In this document: positions 36,585-45,149 of the stretch, piece by piece | How the letters are laid out: every line of letters starts with the position of its first letter | Numbering within the stretch: the first letter of the stretch is position 1 | NCBI RefSeq assembly: GCF_030519475.1 | Contig: NZ_JAUMKD010000001.1 | Span: 1,364,001-1,428,000, forward strand | Length of the DNA stretch: 64,000 bases | Direction: 5' to 3' | DNA from: Micromonospora sp. C28SCA-DRY-2 | GTDB lineage: Bacteria; Actinomycetota; Actinomycetes; Mycobacteriales; Micromonosporaceae | Notes under the pieces: model-generated | The model's input: the letters and a program-made list of their open reading frames with translations, nothing else | Told to the model about the DNA's origin: nothing | Databases searched by the model: none | Translations under genes and position numbers: made by a program

Positions 36585-37511
36585 ATGAACATCGTGACTG
36601 GCAGACGAGCGACCCACGACCACGACGAGCGTCCGTCCGGACCGGCCGTCGGGGACGCCCGCCGGGACTCGGTCGGGCCACCACGGGCCGGCGCCGTCGC
36701 GCCGCATCCCCGGCCGGAGGCCACCCCGTCGGCCCCCGCCGCCGACGACCCGGCGGCCGGGCCACCGGTCGAGGTCGAGCCCACCACCGGGGCGCCGGTG
36801 GACGCCGTCCCGCGCCGGGTCCCGGTCCGGCAGCCGAACCGGGGGCGCCGCCGCCGCGGGTCGCCCTCCGACGGGGGTACGCCGGGCGGCGACGAGGAGT
36901 TCTGGGCGCCGATCGAGGAGGTGCACTGGGACGGCACCCCGATCCGGCCGGACCGGCCCGCCGACCGGCCGGCGGGGGACGGCGCGACCCGGACCCGGCG
37001 CGCCGACCGGACGCCGCGCCCGCCCGACCCGCCGCGCGGGTTGGCCGTGCTGCTGGGCCTGAGCCTGGCGGCGGCGTTCTTCGCCTGGGTCAGCGCCGGC
37101 CCGTTCTGGGTCGCGTTGGGGCACGCCACGCGGGGCACCGTGGTGGTGGTCGACTGCACCGGCGGCGGGCTGGGCCAGCGCTGCCGGGGCATCTTCACCG
37201 CCGCCGAGGGGCGGTACGTCGCGCACGGCGTCCGGGTCAGCGGGGTGCCGGCCGGGCGCACCGCGCCGGGCTCCACCCTCGCCGCCCGGATGACCGGCCC
37301 GGACGGCGGCACCGCGTACGCGGACCACGGCGTCGGCGCCCACCTGCGCTGGCTGCTCGGGCTGCTGGGGGTGGCCGGCTGCGCGGCCGGGACCGCCCGG
37401 TGGACCGGGGCCACCCGGCTCGCCGACCCCCGGCACCGCCGCTGGGCGGTGGCCGCCGCCGCGGCCGGCCCGGCGCTGATCACCGCGGGTTTCCTGGTCG
37501 CCGCCTGGTAG
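36585..37511 (+). CDS. Hypothetical membrane protein with Pro/Arg-rich N-terminus
   Basis: Protein of 308 aa, unrecognised. The first 155 residues are disordered and Pro/Arg/Asp-rich (with EEFWAPIEEVHWDGTPIRPDRPADRP as the only structured-looking part). Two or three membrane segments follow: GLAVLLGLSLAAAFFAWVSAG (near residue 153), then, after an extracytoplasmic domain of about 70 residues (GTVVVVDCTGGGLGQRCRGIFTAAEG) with two cysteines likely to form a disulfide, LRWLLGLLGVAGCAAGTA and WAVAAAAAGPALITAGFLVAAW. The ATG at 36585 gives the first plausible start, with divergent metG. No function can be assigned. Confidence 0.75.
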   Translation: MNIVTGRRATHDHDERPSGPAVGDARRDSVGPPRAGAVAPHPRPEATPSAPAADDPAAGPPVEVEPTTGAPVDAVPRRVPVRQPNRGRRRRGSPSDGGTPGGDEEFWAPIEEVHWDGTPIRPDRPADRPAGDGATRTRRADRTPRPPDPPRGLAVLLGLSLAAAFFAWVSAGPFWVALGHATRGTVVVVDCTGGGLGQRCRGIFTAAEGRYVAHGVRVSGVPAGRTAPGSTLAARMTGPDGGTAYADHGVGAHLRWLLGLLGVAGCAAGTARWTGATRLADPRHRRWAVAAAAAGPALITAGFLVAAW

Positions 37512-37616
37512 CCGGACCGGCCCGGCCGCGGGCGGCGCTGCCGGCAACGCGGCGCGGAACCGCCCCGACTGCTCCCGGCCGGCCGGGCCGACGCGGCCGG
37601 GCCGCGACGCGGCGCC

Positions 37617-38465
37617 CTACGCGTGCACGACCGTGTAGACCTCGCGGCGGCGCAGGCCGAACTCGGCGGCCACCTCGGTGATCGCGTCCCGGCGGGTCAG
37701 GCCCGCGGCCTCCCGGGCGGCCACCGCCGCGCGCAGCGTGTCGTCGTCCGGGCGTTCCGCGGCCACCTCGGGCGCGCCCCCCACCACCAGGGTGATCTCG
37801 CCCCGGGGCTCCTCCTCGGCGGCCCACCGGGCCAGCTCGCCGAGCGGGCGGCGGACCACCTCCTCGTAGGTCTTGGTCAGCTCGCGGCAGAGCGCGGCCG
37901 GCCGGTCCGGGCCGAACGCCGCGGCCAGGTCGGCCAGCGCCGCGCCGATCCGGTGCGGCGCCTCGAACAGCACCAGCGTGCGCGCCTCGGCGGCCAGCGC
38001 GCGCAGCCGGGACCGGCGGGCGGCCGGCGTGCGGGGCAGGAACCCCTCGAAGCAGAACCGGTCGCTGGGCAGCCCGGACAGCGCCAGGGCGGTGGTCACC
38101 GCGCTGGGCCCGGGTGCGGCGGTGACCGGGACGCCGGCGTCCAGCGCGGCCCGGACCAGCCGGTAGCCGGGGTCGGAGACGCTCGGCATGCCCCCATCGG
38201 TGACCAGGGCGACCAGGTAGCCGGCGGCCAGCACGTCGACCAGTTCCGGGGTACGCCGCTCCTCGTTGCCCTCGAAGTAGGAGATGATCCGCCCGGGGAC
38301 GGTGACGTCGAGGTCGCGGGCCAGCCGGGTGAGCCGGCGGGTGTCCTCGGCGGCGACCACGTCGGCGGTGGCGAGCACCTCGCGGAACCGGGCGGAGGCG
38401 TCGGCGGAGTTGCCCAGCGGCGCGCCGAGCAGGACCAGGCGCCCGGTGTCGGACATTTCACCCAC
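37617..38465 (-). CDS. rsmI: 16S rRNA (cytidine1402-2'-O)-methyltransferase
   Basis: Tetrapyrrole-methylase-fold enzyme of 282 aa that 2'-O-methylates C1402 in the decoding centre. GRLVLLGAPLGNSADASARFREVLATADVVAAEDTRRL, then DGGMPSVSDPGYRLVRAAL and APGPSAVTTALALSGLPSDRFCFEGFLPR are RsmI blocks. The GTG at 38465 (VGEMSDTG) is chosen over the ATG at 38456 because AGGAG lies eight bases upstream of the GTG but 17 from the ATG. It is divergent from pmt, with a leaderless promoter between; rsmI/pmt divergence is common in actinomycetes. Confidence 0.94.
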   Translation of the reverse strand: MGEMSDTGRLVLLGAPLGNSADASARFREVLATADVVAAEDTRRLTRLARDLDVTVPGRIISYFEGNEERRTPELVDVLAAGYLVALVTDGGMPSVSDPGYRLVRAALDAGVPVTAAPGPSAVTTALALSGLPSDRFCFEGFLPRTPAARRSRLRALAAEARTLVLFEAPHRIGAALADLAAAFGPDRPAALCRELTKTYEEVVRRPLGELARWAAEEEPRGEITLVVGGAPEVAAERPDDDTLRAAVAAREAAGLTRRDAITEVAAEFGLRRREVYTVVHA

Positions 38466-38548
38466 GATTGGTGCTCCTTCATCGACGGTCGTACCGGTAT
38501 CGGAGACGACGGGCGCCACCGGGCACCTTCGGAGCCTACGATCGCCGG

Positions 38549-40237
38549 GTGACGAGTGCGTCGACAGCACAGAGCGCGGGTCAGACGGAGGCGGAGCGCA
38601 CGCCGGCCGGCGGCGACCCCGGGCGGGCGTCGCAGGAGGCCGGCGGCGGCGTCCCCGGCGTGGTGCGCCGGCGGTTGGCCACCGTCGACGCCCGGCTGGA
38701 CGGGCGCTCCTGGCTGGCCACGGCCGTGGTCGTGGCGATCGCGGCGATCCTCCGCTTCGTCGGGCTGAGCGGCCCGAACGGCAAGATCTTCGACGAGATC
38801 TACTACGCCCGGGACGGCTGGGGGCTGGTCGACAAGGGCGTCGAGTGGAACTACAAGGACGGCGGCCCGTCGTACGTGGTCCACCCGCCGCTGGGCAAGT
38901 GGCTGATCGGGCTCGGCGAGTGGGCCTTCGGCTACTCCGACGCCGAGCACAACATCTCGGTGCCCGGGCACCTGGTCACCACCGCGCCGGAGTTCGGCTG
39001 GCGCTTCTCCGCGGCGCTGATCGGCACCCTGTCGGTGCTGCTGCTGGTGCGGATCGGCCGGCGGCTGTTCCGGTCCACCGCGCTGGGCTGCGCCGCCGGG
39101 CTGCTGCTCGCCCTCGACGGCTTCCACCTGGTGCTGTCCCGCACCGCGCTGCTCGACATCTTCCTGCTCTTCTTCGTGCTGGCGGCGTTCGGCGCCCTGG
39201 TGCTCGACCGGGACGCGCGGCGGCGCCGCTGGGCCCGCGCGCTCGACGCCGGGCTGGACCCGTCCCGACCGGGCCGGGCCGGGCGGCCGGACACCGGCTG
39301 GCGGGACTGGCCCTGGTGGCGGCTGGCCGCCGGGGTGCTGTTCGGCTGTGCCTGCGCGGTGAAGTGGAGCGCGCTGTACTTCCTGCCGGCGTTCGCGCTG
39401 CTGGTGCTGTTCTGGGAGGTCGGCGTGCGCCGCTCCGCCGGGGTACGCCGGCCGTGGCGGGACACCCTGCTCGACGAGCTGCCCTGGCTGGTGCTGGCCG
39501 GGGTGCTGATGGTGGCCACCTATCTGGCCACCTGGACGGGCTGGTTCCTCAGCGACGACGGCTACTACCGGCTCGCCGAGAACTACCCGAACGCCCCGCT
39601 GAGCGACACCCCGGTCATCGGGGCGCTGAACAACCTGTTCCAGTACCACAAGGCCGCGTACGGCTTCCACACCGGCCTGGACGACCCGCACAAGTACCAG
39701 TCGTGGCCGTGGCAGTGGCTGCTGCTGGGCCGGCCGGTGGCCTTCTACTGGTCGGGCGACGGGGCCTGCGGGGCGCCGAGCTGCGCCTCGGAGATCCTGC
39801 TGCTCGGCACGCCGCTGCTCTGGTGGTCGTTCCTGCCCGCCCTGGTGGCGCTGGCCTGGCTGGGTGCGGCCCGGCGGGACTGGCGGGCCGGGGCGATCCT
39901 GCTCTGCGTGGCGGCCGGGCTGCTGCCCTGGTTCTGGTTCGCCCTCGACGGCCGGACGATGTTCTCCTTCTACACCGCCCCGGCGCTGCCGTTCCTGGTG
40001 CTGGCCGTGGTCTACGTGCTCGGCGCGATCGTCTCGCCGGCCGGCCCGCCCGATGACCAGGTGGCCGCCGACCCGGAGGCCGGCCGGGACCGCCGGTTGG
40101 TGGGGGGCGTGATAGCCGGCGGCTACGTGCTGCTGGTCGCGCTCTGCTTCGCCTACTTCTACCCGATCTTCGTCGGGAAGCTGATGACGTACGCGGAGTG
40201 GTCGGCGCGGATGTGGCTGGACGGTCGCTGGATCTGA
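38549..40237 (+). CDS. pmt: Dolichyl-phosphate-mannose--protein mannosyltransferase
   Basis: Polytopic GT39 glycosyltransferase of 562 aa that O-mannosylates secreted proteins using polyprenyl-phosphate mannose. The catalytic DE pair lies in GPNGKIFDEIYYARDGWGL (near residue 81), with VVHPPLGKWLIGLGEWAFG, SRTALLDIFLLFFVLAAFGALVLDRD and EILLLGTPLLWWSFLPALVALAWL as further PMT landmarks. About eleven membrane segments are present. The GTG at 38549 lies six bases after a TACGAT -10 box (38537-38542), indicating a leaderless mRNA. It is divergent from rsmI. Length is near the usual 520-590 residues. Confidence 0.95.
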   Translation: MTSASTAQSAGQTEAERTPAGGDPGRASQEAGGGVPGVVRRRLATVDARLDGRSWLATAVVVAIAAILRFVGLSGPNGKIFDEIYYARDGWGLVDKGVEWNYKDGGPSYVVHPPLGKWLIGLGEWAFGYSDAEHNISVPGHLVTTAPEFGWRFSAALIGTLSVLLLVRIGRRLFRSTALGCAAGLLLALDGFHLVLSRTALLDIFLLFFVLAAFGALVLDRDARRRRWARALDAGLDPSRPGRAGRPDTGWRDWPWWRLAAGVLFGCACAVKWSALYFLPAFALLVLFWEVGVRRSAGVRRPWRDTLLDELPWLVLAGVLMVATYLATWTGWFLSDDGYYRLAENYPNAPLSDTPVIGALNNLFQYHKAAYGFHTGLDDPHKYQSWPWQWLLLGRPVAFYWSGDGACGAPSCASEILLLGTPLLWWSFLPALVALAWLGAARRDWRAGAILLCVAAGLLPWFWFALDGRTMFSFYTAPALPFLVLAVVYVLGAIVSPAGPPDDQVAADPEAGRDRRLVGGVIAGGYVLLVALCFAYFYPIFVGKLMTYAEWSARMWLDGRWI

Positions 40238-40288
40238 GTGCCGGCGCCGATACCGACGGTGACCACCGGAAACGCCCTCCGCACATAG

Positions 40289-40340
40289 ATGCGCGCCCCG
40301 ATCGCCTGCCACGGGGGAAGCGGGCGATTGGGGCGCGCAT
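40289..40340 (+). terminator. Large hairpin after pmt
   Basis: ATGCGCGCCCCGATCGCC pairs with GGCGATTGGGGCGCGCAT (18 bp, one G-T pair) around a 16-base loop, 50 bases after the pmt stop. It probably ends pmt transcription. The remaining bases of this 389-base gap (to 40602) show no gene or RNA that I can recognise. Confidence 0.7.
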
Positions 40341-40602
40341 GAAGAGCTTAACCACCCCGCACCACCGGCACAACGGGTCGACTTGGGTCAGATTTCCGAC
40401 GGATGCGCCGCCGGACACATGGTTTACATCCGACAATCGCCGATCCACAGCTTTCGTGCCCGCTTCCCCACATTTGCGCCCTTCGATCGGCGTGCATCAG
40501 CCGATGTCGAGCCGTCTCCGGCGGGCGCCGGGGCCGGCGGCGGGTGACGGCGGTGGCGCGCGGCCACGCCGGACCGGGTCGCCGTGGACGGGGTCCGGCG
40601 CG

Positions 40603-40622
40603 GGGCGGGCTTCGGCCCGCCC
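40603..40622 (-). terminator. UUCG-loop terminator hairpin
   Basis: GGGCGGGC-TTCG-GCCCGCCC, an 8-bp perfect stem with the extra-stable UUCG tetraloop, lies five bases beyond the stop of the small minus-strand gene at 40627. Confidence 0.75.
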
Positions 40623-40626
40623 GGCG

Positions 40627-40887
40627 TCACCAGGATCTGGACTGGCGCGGCAGCCAGCCGGTGAACCTCAGCTGGAGGACGCGCTCCGGGATGCCCCGCA
40701 GATCCTGCGTCGCGGCGGCGAGGCAGGACCCGAGGTAGACGGCGAGGGCGGGGCGCTCGCCCCGGTACTCGTCCAGCAGGCGGCGCTGCTTCGCGGCACA
40801 CGGCCACTCGCCGCCGCAGGTCTCACAGGTCCAGGCGGGCACCACCGGTAGGTGGTCGTTGCCCAGCTCGGATGCACCACCGCTCAT
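40627..40887 (-). CDS. Small Cys-motif protein (WTCETCGGEWPC family)
   Basis: Protein of 86 aa. The sequence WTCETCGGEWPCAAKQRRLLDEYRGERPALAVYLGSCLAAATQDL matches a short actinobacterial family that I recall mainly from Micromonosporaceae (sometimes mislabelled 'flavin reductase'). Three cysteines in CETCGGEWPC suggest a metal site or redox switch, but a fourth ligand is not obvious. The rest is helical. The start ATG at 40887 has only a weak ribosome site. Its role is unknown; it is transcribed away from the phosphopantetheinyl transferase gene and ends at a UUCG terminator. Confidence 0.8.
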   Translation of the reverse strand: MSGGASELGNDHLPVVPAWTCETCGGEWPCAAKQRRLLDEYRGERPALAVYLGSCLAAATQDLRGIPERVLQLRFTGWLPRQSRSW

Positions 40888-41113
40888 GGGGGCACGGCCC
40901 TTTCCGGTCCGAGGACGACGACGCGCGGATCGCCGACCTCCGTACAGTGTGGACGGCACCCGGTGCTCCCCAGTCGGCACTGCGTGAAGCGCCGGTGGCT
41001 CCCGCCGCGTTACACGGTTGCGGTAGGTTGCCGAGTCGTGGCGAGGGTGGGGCACAGCGCCGACCGGGTACCGGCCCGGCCGGCACGCCGGGAGCGTACC
41101 GCGGACGGCCCCG

Positions 41114-41764
41114 ATGCGTGACCTGCTGCCGGCGGCGGTGGCCGTGGCGGTGGCCGGGCCGGACGACTGGACCGGGCAGTTGCTGCCCGCCGAGCGGGAC
41201 TGCCTCGCCGAGCGGGCGGTGGAGACCCGCCGCCGCGACTTCACCGCCGGGCGGGTCTGCGCCCGGCGGGCGATGGCCGCGCTCGGCCTCTCCCCCGCCG
41301 CCGTACCCTCGGCCGCCGACCGGTCGCCGGTCTGGCCGGCCGGGGTGGTCGGCAGCATCACGCACACCCGCGGCTACTGCGCCGCGGCGGCCGCGCGGGC
41401 CACCGAGGTCCGCTCCGTGGGCATGGACGCCGAGCAGCACCGCGACCTCAATCCGGGCGTACGCCGGCTGATCTGCCTGCCCGAGGAGGACGAGCGCTGC
41501 GCCCGGCTGCCCGCCGGGATCTCCTGGCCGGCGGTGCTGTTCAGTGCGAAGGAGACCGTCTACAAGGTCTGGCACCCGGTCGTCGGCACCTGGCTGGACT
41601 TCCACGACGCCCTGGTCACGGTCGACCCGGAGGCGGGGACGTTCACCGCCCGCATCGCGCCGGCCCGCCTCGACGCCGCCCCGGTGGCCGCGCCGCCCCG
41701 GATCACCGGCCGGTTCACCGTGGACGCCGGGCTGGTCCGCACCGCCGCGGTCCTGCTGCCCTGA
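41114..41764 (+). CDS. 4'-phosphopantetheinyl transferase (EntD/Sfp-type)
   Basis: Enzyme of 216 aa that attaches phosphopantetheine from CoA to carrier proteins. VGSITHTRGYCAAAAARATEVRSVGMDAEQH (Asp/Glu at about 104-106) and FSAKETVYKVWHP (about 143-155, with the invariant K and E) are the two signature motifs, and RRRDFTAGRVCARRAM is the conserved N-terminal block. The arrangement is that of the EntD group serving non-ribosomal peptide/polyketide carrier proteins. No such synthase is in the window, so it must act in trans. The ATG at 41114 is preceded by GACGGCCCCG, not a good ribosome site. Confidence 0.93.
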   Translation: MRDLLPAAVAVAVAGPDDWTGQLLPAERDCLAERAVETRRRDFTAGRVCARRAMAALGLSPAAVPSAADRSPVWPAGVVGSITHTRGYCAAAAARATEVRSVGMDAEQHRDLNPGVRRLICLPEEDERCARLPAGISWPAVLFSAKETVYKVWHPVVGTWLDFHDALVTVDPEAGTFTARIAPARLDAAPVAAPPRITGRFTVDAGLVRTAAVLLP

Positions 41765-41952
41765 CCCGCTCCGCGACGCTGGCCCGGGGCGGCGCCCCGA
41801 ACCGGCCCGCCGTGACCCCGCCTGGCCGGCAGGGCGGATCATCGACCCGAACAGGGGACCACCAACTCGCACCCGGCACGGAATGATGCAGGGTTGTTTG
41901 CGCACGGTAGCGTCAGGCAGTTCTCGATCGTCATCAGGTGCCTAGGAGTACG

Positions 41953-43050
41953 GTGAGCCACCCCCAGCCCCCTTACGGGCCGCAGGATCCCCACCAGCAG
42001 AACCCGGAGCAGCAGCAGCCGTACCCGCCGACGGCCCCGATGCCGCAGTTCCCCGCCGACCAGGGCGGTTACCCGCCGCCCCCGCCGGCGGCGCAGCCAC
42101 CCGGCGACCCGTGGGCCCCGTTGCCCCCGGTCTCCGGCGCCCCGCAGCCGCCGGCCTCCGGCGGGGGCGACCCGTGGGCCGCGCCGCAGCCCCCGGTCTC
42201 CGGCGCTCCCCAGCCGCCGGTCTCCGGCGCCCCGCAGGCCCCGGTCTCCGGCGAGCCGTGGGGGGCGCCGCAGGCACCCGTCTCCGGTACGCCCCAGCCG
42301 CCGGTCCCCGGGCAGCCGTGGGCGCCGCCGGTCTCCGGCGCACCGCAGCCGCCCACCTCGGGCGTCCCCGGCGCCTACGGGGCGCCGGCGCCCGGTGCGC
42401 CCGGCTACCCGCTCGGCGCCCCGCAGCCGGTCGCCCCGAACGGCGGCAAGAAGAAGACGGTCCTGATCATCGCGATCGCGGCGGTCGTGCTGACCCTGCT
42501 CTGCTGCGTCGGCGGCATCGTGGCGATCGTCGCGAGCGCGGACAAGGCCGCCGACGAGGTGGCCGAGGCGCTGCCCACCCCGATCACCACCGGTGCGCCG
42601 GGCCTGCCCAGCGGCGCGCCGAGCGCCTCCGCCGGTGGCGAGACCGACGGCGAGACCTTCAACATGAAGCCGGGTGACACGCTGGTGCTCTCCGACGACG
42701 AGGGCACCGTCGAGATCACCGTCACCAAGTTCACCACCGCCACCAAGGGCTGCCGCTCGTACGCCCCGAAGCCCGACAAGGGCCTCTACCTGATCGCGCA
42801 CGTGACGGCCAGCGTCACCAAGGGCAAGGGCTCGATCAACCCGTTCTACTTCGAGTGGGTGGCCGCCGACGGCACCACCGTCAACGGCCTGGCCAGCGCC
42901 CTGTCGGGCTGCGGCGACACGCTCAGCTCGGGGAACAACCTGCGGGCCGGCAGCAAGCGGACGGGCACCGTGGTGTTCGACGTGGCCGACAAGAACGGCG
43001 CGCTGGAGTACCAGCACCGGTTCGAGGCCGCGGGCTCCTGGAAGCCGTAG
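41953..43050 (+). CDS. Pro-rich membrane-anchored DUF4352 protein
   Basis: Protein of 365 aa. The N-terminal 160 residues are a cytoplasmic low-complexity tail of repeated PPVSGAPQ-like units (about eight repeats, visible at DNA level as repeated CCGGTCTCCGG). A single membrane segment follows (KTVLIIAIAAVVLTLLCCVGGIVAIVAS, about 170-195), then an extracytoplasmic domain (GDTLVLSDDEGTVEITVTKFTT...GLYLIAHVTASVTKGKGSINPFYFEWVAADGTT) that fits DUF4352, an immunoglobulin-like fold, with two cysteines possibly bridged. GTG at 41953 is chosen for AGGAG five bases upstream. Such proteins may act as secreted binding modules; substrate is unknown. Confidence 0.88.
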   Translation: MSHPQPPYGPQDPHQQNPEQQQPYPPTAPMPQFPADQGGYPPPPPAAQPPGDPWAPLPPVSGAPQPPASGGGDPWAAPQPPVSGAPQPPVSGAPQAPVSGEPWGAPQAPVSGTPQPPVPGQPWAPPVSGAPQPPTSGVPGAYGAPAPGAPGYPLGAPQPVAPNGGKKKTVLIIAIAAVVLTLLCCVGGIVAIVASADKAADEVAEALPTPITTGAPGLPSGAPSASAGGETDGETFNMKPGDTLVLSDDEGTVEITVTKFTTATKGCRSYAPKPDKGLYLIAHVTASVTKGKGSINPFYFEWVAADGTTVNGLASALSGCGDTLSSGNNLRAGSKRTGTVVFDVADKNGALEYQHRFEAAGSWKP

Positions 43051-43067
43051 TCCGAGCGTCCCTCCTG

Positions 43068-43097
43068 GAGGGCCGGTCCCGGTCGGGGCCGGCCCTC
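43068..43097 (+). terminator. Terminator-like hairpin after the DUF4352 gene
   Basis: GAGGGCCGGTCCC pairs with GGGGCCGGCCCTC (one T-G pair) around GGTC, 17 bases after the stop. It is GC-rich with no U tract. Confidence 0.65.
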
Positions 43098-43228
43098 GCC
43101 GTTCCCGCCCGGCTCCCCGGCCCGAGGCGGGCCGGGGAACCCGCGGCACGTCCCGCCCGACGTGGCAGCTCGGAGGGCCATCGTCGTGGCCCCCCGCGAC
43201 CGGCGCGCACTGGCTAGGATCCCCGGCC

Positions 43229-43813
43229 ATGCACCCACAGCCGCCGGCCGGGGAGGCCGCCCTCCGCGACGGCCCCGGGCAGGACCGGCCGCCGCCCTCG
43301 GCGCGCCGCCCTCGCCGGCGGGCGCTGCTCGTCGCGGCCGTCCTCGTCCCCGTCCTGCTCGCCGCGGCCGTGGTCACCTACCTGGCCGGCGGCTTCCACG
43401 ACGAGGGCCGGTTCCGCGCCGAGCCGCCGGCCTGCGCCACGGTCGCGCCGAGCGTACGGCTGCTCGGCCCCGCGTACGCCCTGGAGCAGGACGACACCAA
43501 CAACTGCGACCTGCTGCTGCCCCCGGAGCATCCGAGCTACGTCCCGGCGCCCACGATCACCGTCTCCTACTACGTCGCCACCCCGCGCCGCAGCGACGCG
43601 CCGGACGCCGCCGCCGAGCAGTTGCGCCGGCTGGCGGCCGGCTTCGTGCGGCTGCCGGATGTGGGCGACGAGGCGTACCTCCGGGACCGGAGCATCTTCC
43701 TGCGGGTGAACAACCTGGTGGTGGGGATCGTGGTGTTCCCCCGGGTGGTCAGCACCGAGGAGCAGGTGCTGGCCTTCGCCACCGATCTGGCCGACCGCCT
43801 GGGGGACGGCTGA
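43229..43813 (+). CDS. Hypothetical single-pass membrane protein
   Basis: Protein of 194 aa with a Pro/Arg-rich cytoplasmic start, one hydrophobic segment (ALLVAAVLVPVLLAAAVVTYLAGG, about 32-55) and an extracytoplasmic domain of about 135 residues. The latter carries ACATVAPSVRLLGPAYALEQDDTNNCDLLL, whose two cysteines may form a disulfide, and ends VLAFATDLADRLGDG. The layout resembles DUF3558-like anchored domains but I cannot assign it. ATG 43229 follows a weak site. Third-position G/C is near 100 percent, so the gene is real. A similar secreted protein follows. Confidence 0.75.
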   Translation: MHPQPPAGEAALRDGPGQDRPPPSARRPRRRALLVAAVLVPVLLAAAVVTYLAGGFHDEGRFRAEPPACATVAPSVRLLGPAYALEQDDTNNCDLLLPPEHPSYVPAPTITVSYYVATPRRSDAPDAAAEQLRRLAAGFVRLPDVGDEAYLRDRSIFLRVNNLVVGIVVFPRVVSTEEQVLAFATDLADRLGDG

Positions 43814-43899
43814 AGCCGTACCGCCGCGCCGCCGGGACGGGACGGGACGGAGCGGGCCACGGTCACCCGATCCCGTCCGGACAGGAGGCGAGAGCGGCG

Positions 43900-44745
43900 A
43901 TGGGAAGCGACGACGAGGACCCGTACCGGCACCTCGGCCGTCCGGCGGCCGGGCAGCGGTCGGCCCCACCGGCGGGTGGACGCGCGCGCCGCGGCCGAGG
44001 CGTGCTGGCCGCGGCGGTCGCCGTCGTGCTCGGGCTCACCGCTGGTTGCGGCCAGCCCGCCACCGTCGAGGGGACGCCCGGGCAGCCGACCACGGCGGCG
44101 GCCACCTCCGACGGGGCGGGCCCGGTGCCGTGGGTGTCGGCGCTGGTCGCCCGGGACGGCACCAGGGTCACCGTCTACACCGGGCCCGGCGAGGCGAGGT
44201 GCAAGGAGTTGTACGAACCGAGCGCCACCGTCACCGAGCAGGACGCCACCCAGGTCGTCGTCGCGGTGCGCGGCCGGGTCATCGACTCGGTCGACTGCGC
44301 GGCCAGCGGCACCGCCGTACCCCTCGTGGTGTCGCTGCCGGAGCCCCTCGGCGACCGCGTGCTGCGCGATCCCGCGACCGACGCGACCCATCCCACCTAC
44401 CACGAACGCGAACTGCCCGACCTGGACGCGGACCAGCGGTGGAGCCCGTACGAGTCGCACTGGATGTCCACCGACGAGGGCTGGCACCGCGGCTACAACG
44501 GCCCCGACGGCTCCGGGCTGCTGCTGAGCGCGCAGCCGACGATCGCGGCGTCCCGGTCCGAGGCCGTCGCCACGGTACGGATCGGCTCGCGCGACGGGGA
44601 CGTCACCGGCCAGCGGGGACGGTGGTGGACGGTGTGGTGGGAGGCCGGTGGGGTGACCTATTCACTGCGGCTGATGCCCCGTGAGGGCGGCTCGTTCACG
44701 CTCCAGGAGTTCGAGCGCGAGCTGGCCCGGCTGAAGTGGCGCTGA
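43900..44745 (+). CDS. Probable lipoprotein of unknown function
   Basis: Protein of 281 aa. A long Arg-rich n-region (about 34 residues) leads to the hydrophobic segment GVLAAAVAVVLGLTAGC with a lipobox LTAGC (Cys50). The mature domain contains RVTVYTGPGEARCKELYEPSATV, ESHWMSTDEGWHRGYNGPDGSG and LRLMPREGGSFTLQEFERELARLKWR. I do not recognise the fold. ATG 43900 is preceded by AGGAGG eleven bases upstream. It follows the previous anchored protein with an 86-base gap, and both may be co-expressed. Confidence 0.78.
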   Translation: MGSDDEDPYRHLGRPAAGQRSAPPAGGRARRGRGVLAAAVAVVLGLTAGCGQPATVEGTPGQPTTAAATSDGAGPVPWVSALVARDGTRVTVYTGPGEARCKELYEPSATVTEQDATQVVVAVRGRVIDSVDCAASGTAVPLVVSLPEPLGDRVLRDPATDATHPTYHERELPDLDADQRWSPYESHWMSTDEGWHRGYNGPDGSGLLLSAQPTIAASRSEAVATVRIGSRDGDVTGQRGRWWTVWWEAGGVTYSLRLMPREGGSFTLQEFERELARLKWR

Positions 44746-44869
44746 TCCCCTGATCCGCGTTCGCCCGCAGCGGGATTCCCGCACACCCCGGGTTTCCCGT
44801 ACCGACGGGCGGGGACGCGGGTCGCAGGGGCGGAGACCGCGCATCCGCCCGGAGCGACAGGGAGGCGAC

Positions 44870-45061
44870 ATGAGCTTCGAACGGGCGAACGACCGGGTCG
44901 AGCAGGTGGCCGGCCCCGCCAAGGCACAGCTGGGCAACATGAACCAGGACGAACGGGCACAGGCGGAACGGGTGATGCAGCGGGACCGGATCCGGGGCGA
45001 ACAGCCCGGCGAGCACGTGCAGGAGGACGCCCGGGACGTACGGGAGGATTTCTCCGGCTGA
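44870..45061 (+). CDS. CsbD-like general stress protein
   Basis: Small hydrophilic protein of 63 aa (SFERANDRVEQVAGPAKAQLGNMNQDERAQAERVMQRDRIRGEQPGEHVQ...) in the pattern of the CsbD family: amphipathic Ala/Glu/Lys-rich helices with N-x-x-x-Q-x-x-G-x-x-K spacing. CsbD proteins are stress-induced under sigma-B-like factors elsewhere; their action is unknown. The ATG at 44870 has GGGAGG six bases upstream. It ends at the strong hairpin that also serves the convergent sigma-factor gene. Confidence 0.75.
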   Translation: MSFERANDRVEQVAGPAKAQLGNMNQDERAQAERVMQRDRIRGEQPGEHVQEDARDVREDFSG

Positions 45062-45078
45062 CCCGGCGTGCGGGCGCC

Positions 45079-45115
45079 GGGAAGGGCCGTTTCTCCGGGG
45101 GAAACGGCCCTTCCC
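45079..45115. terminator. Bidirectional terminator
   Basis: GGGAAGGGCCGTTTC and GAAACGGCCCTTCCC form a perfect 15-bp stem with a 7-base loop, 18 bases after the CsbD-like stop and 35 bases beyond the convergent sigma-factor stop. Confidence 0.85.
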
Positions 45116-45149
45116 GTATCGCCGGCGGTGGGCGGCGGACCGCCGGCGG

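Noticed and set aside
41114-41764. Phosphopantetheinyl transferase as a marker of a biosynthetic cluster
   Set aside because: No NRPS, PKS or carrier-protein gene lies within the window; neighbours are unrelated small membrane proteins.
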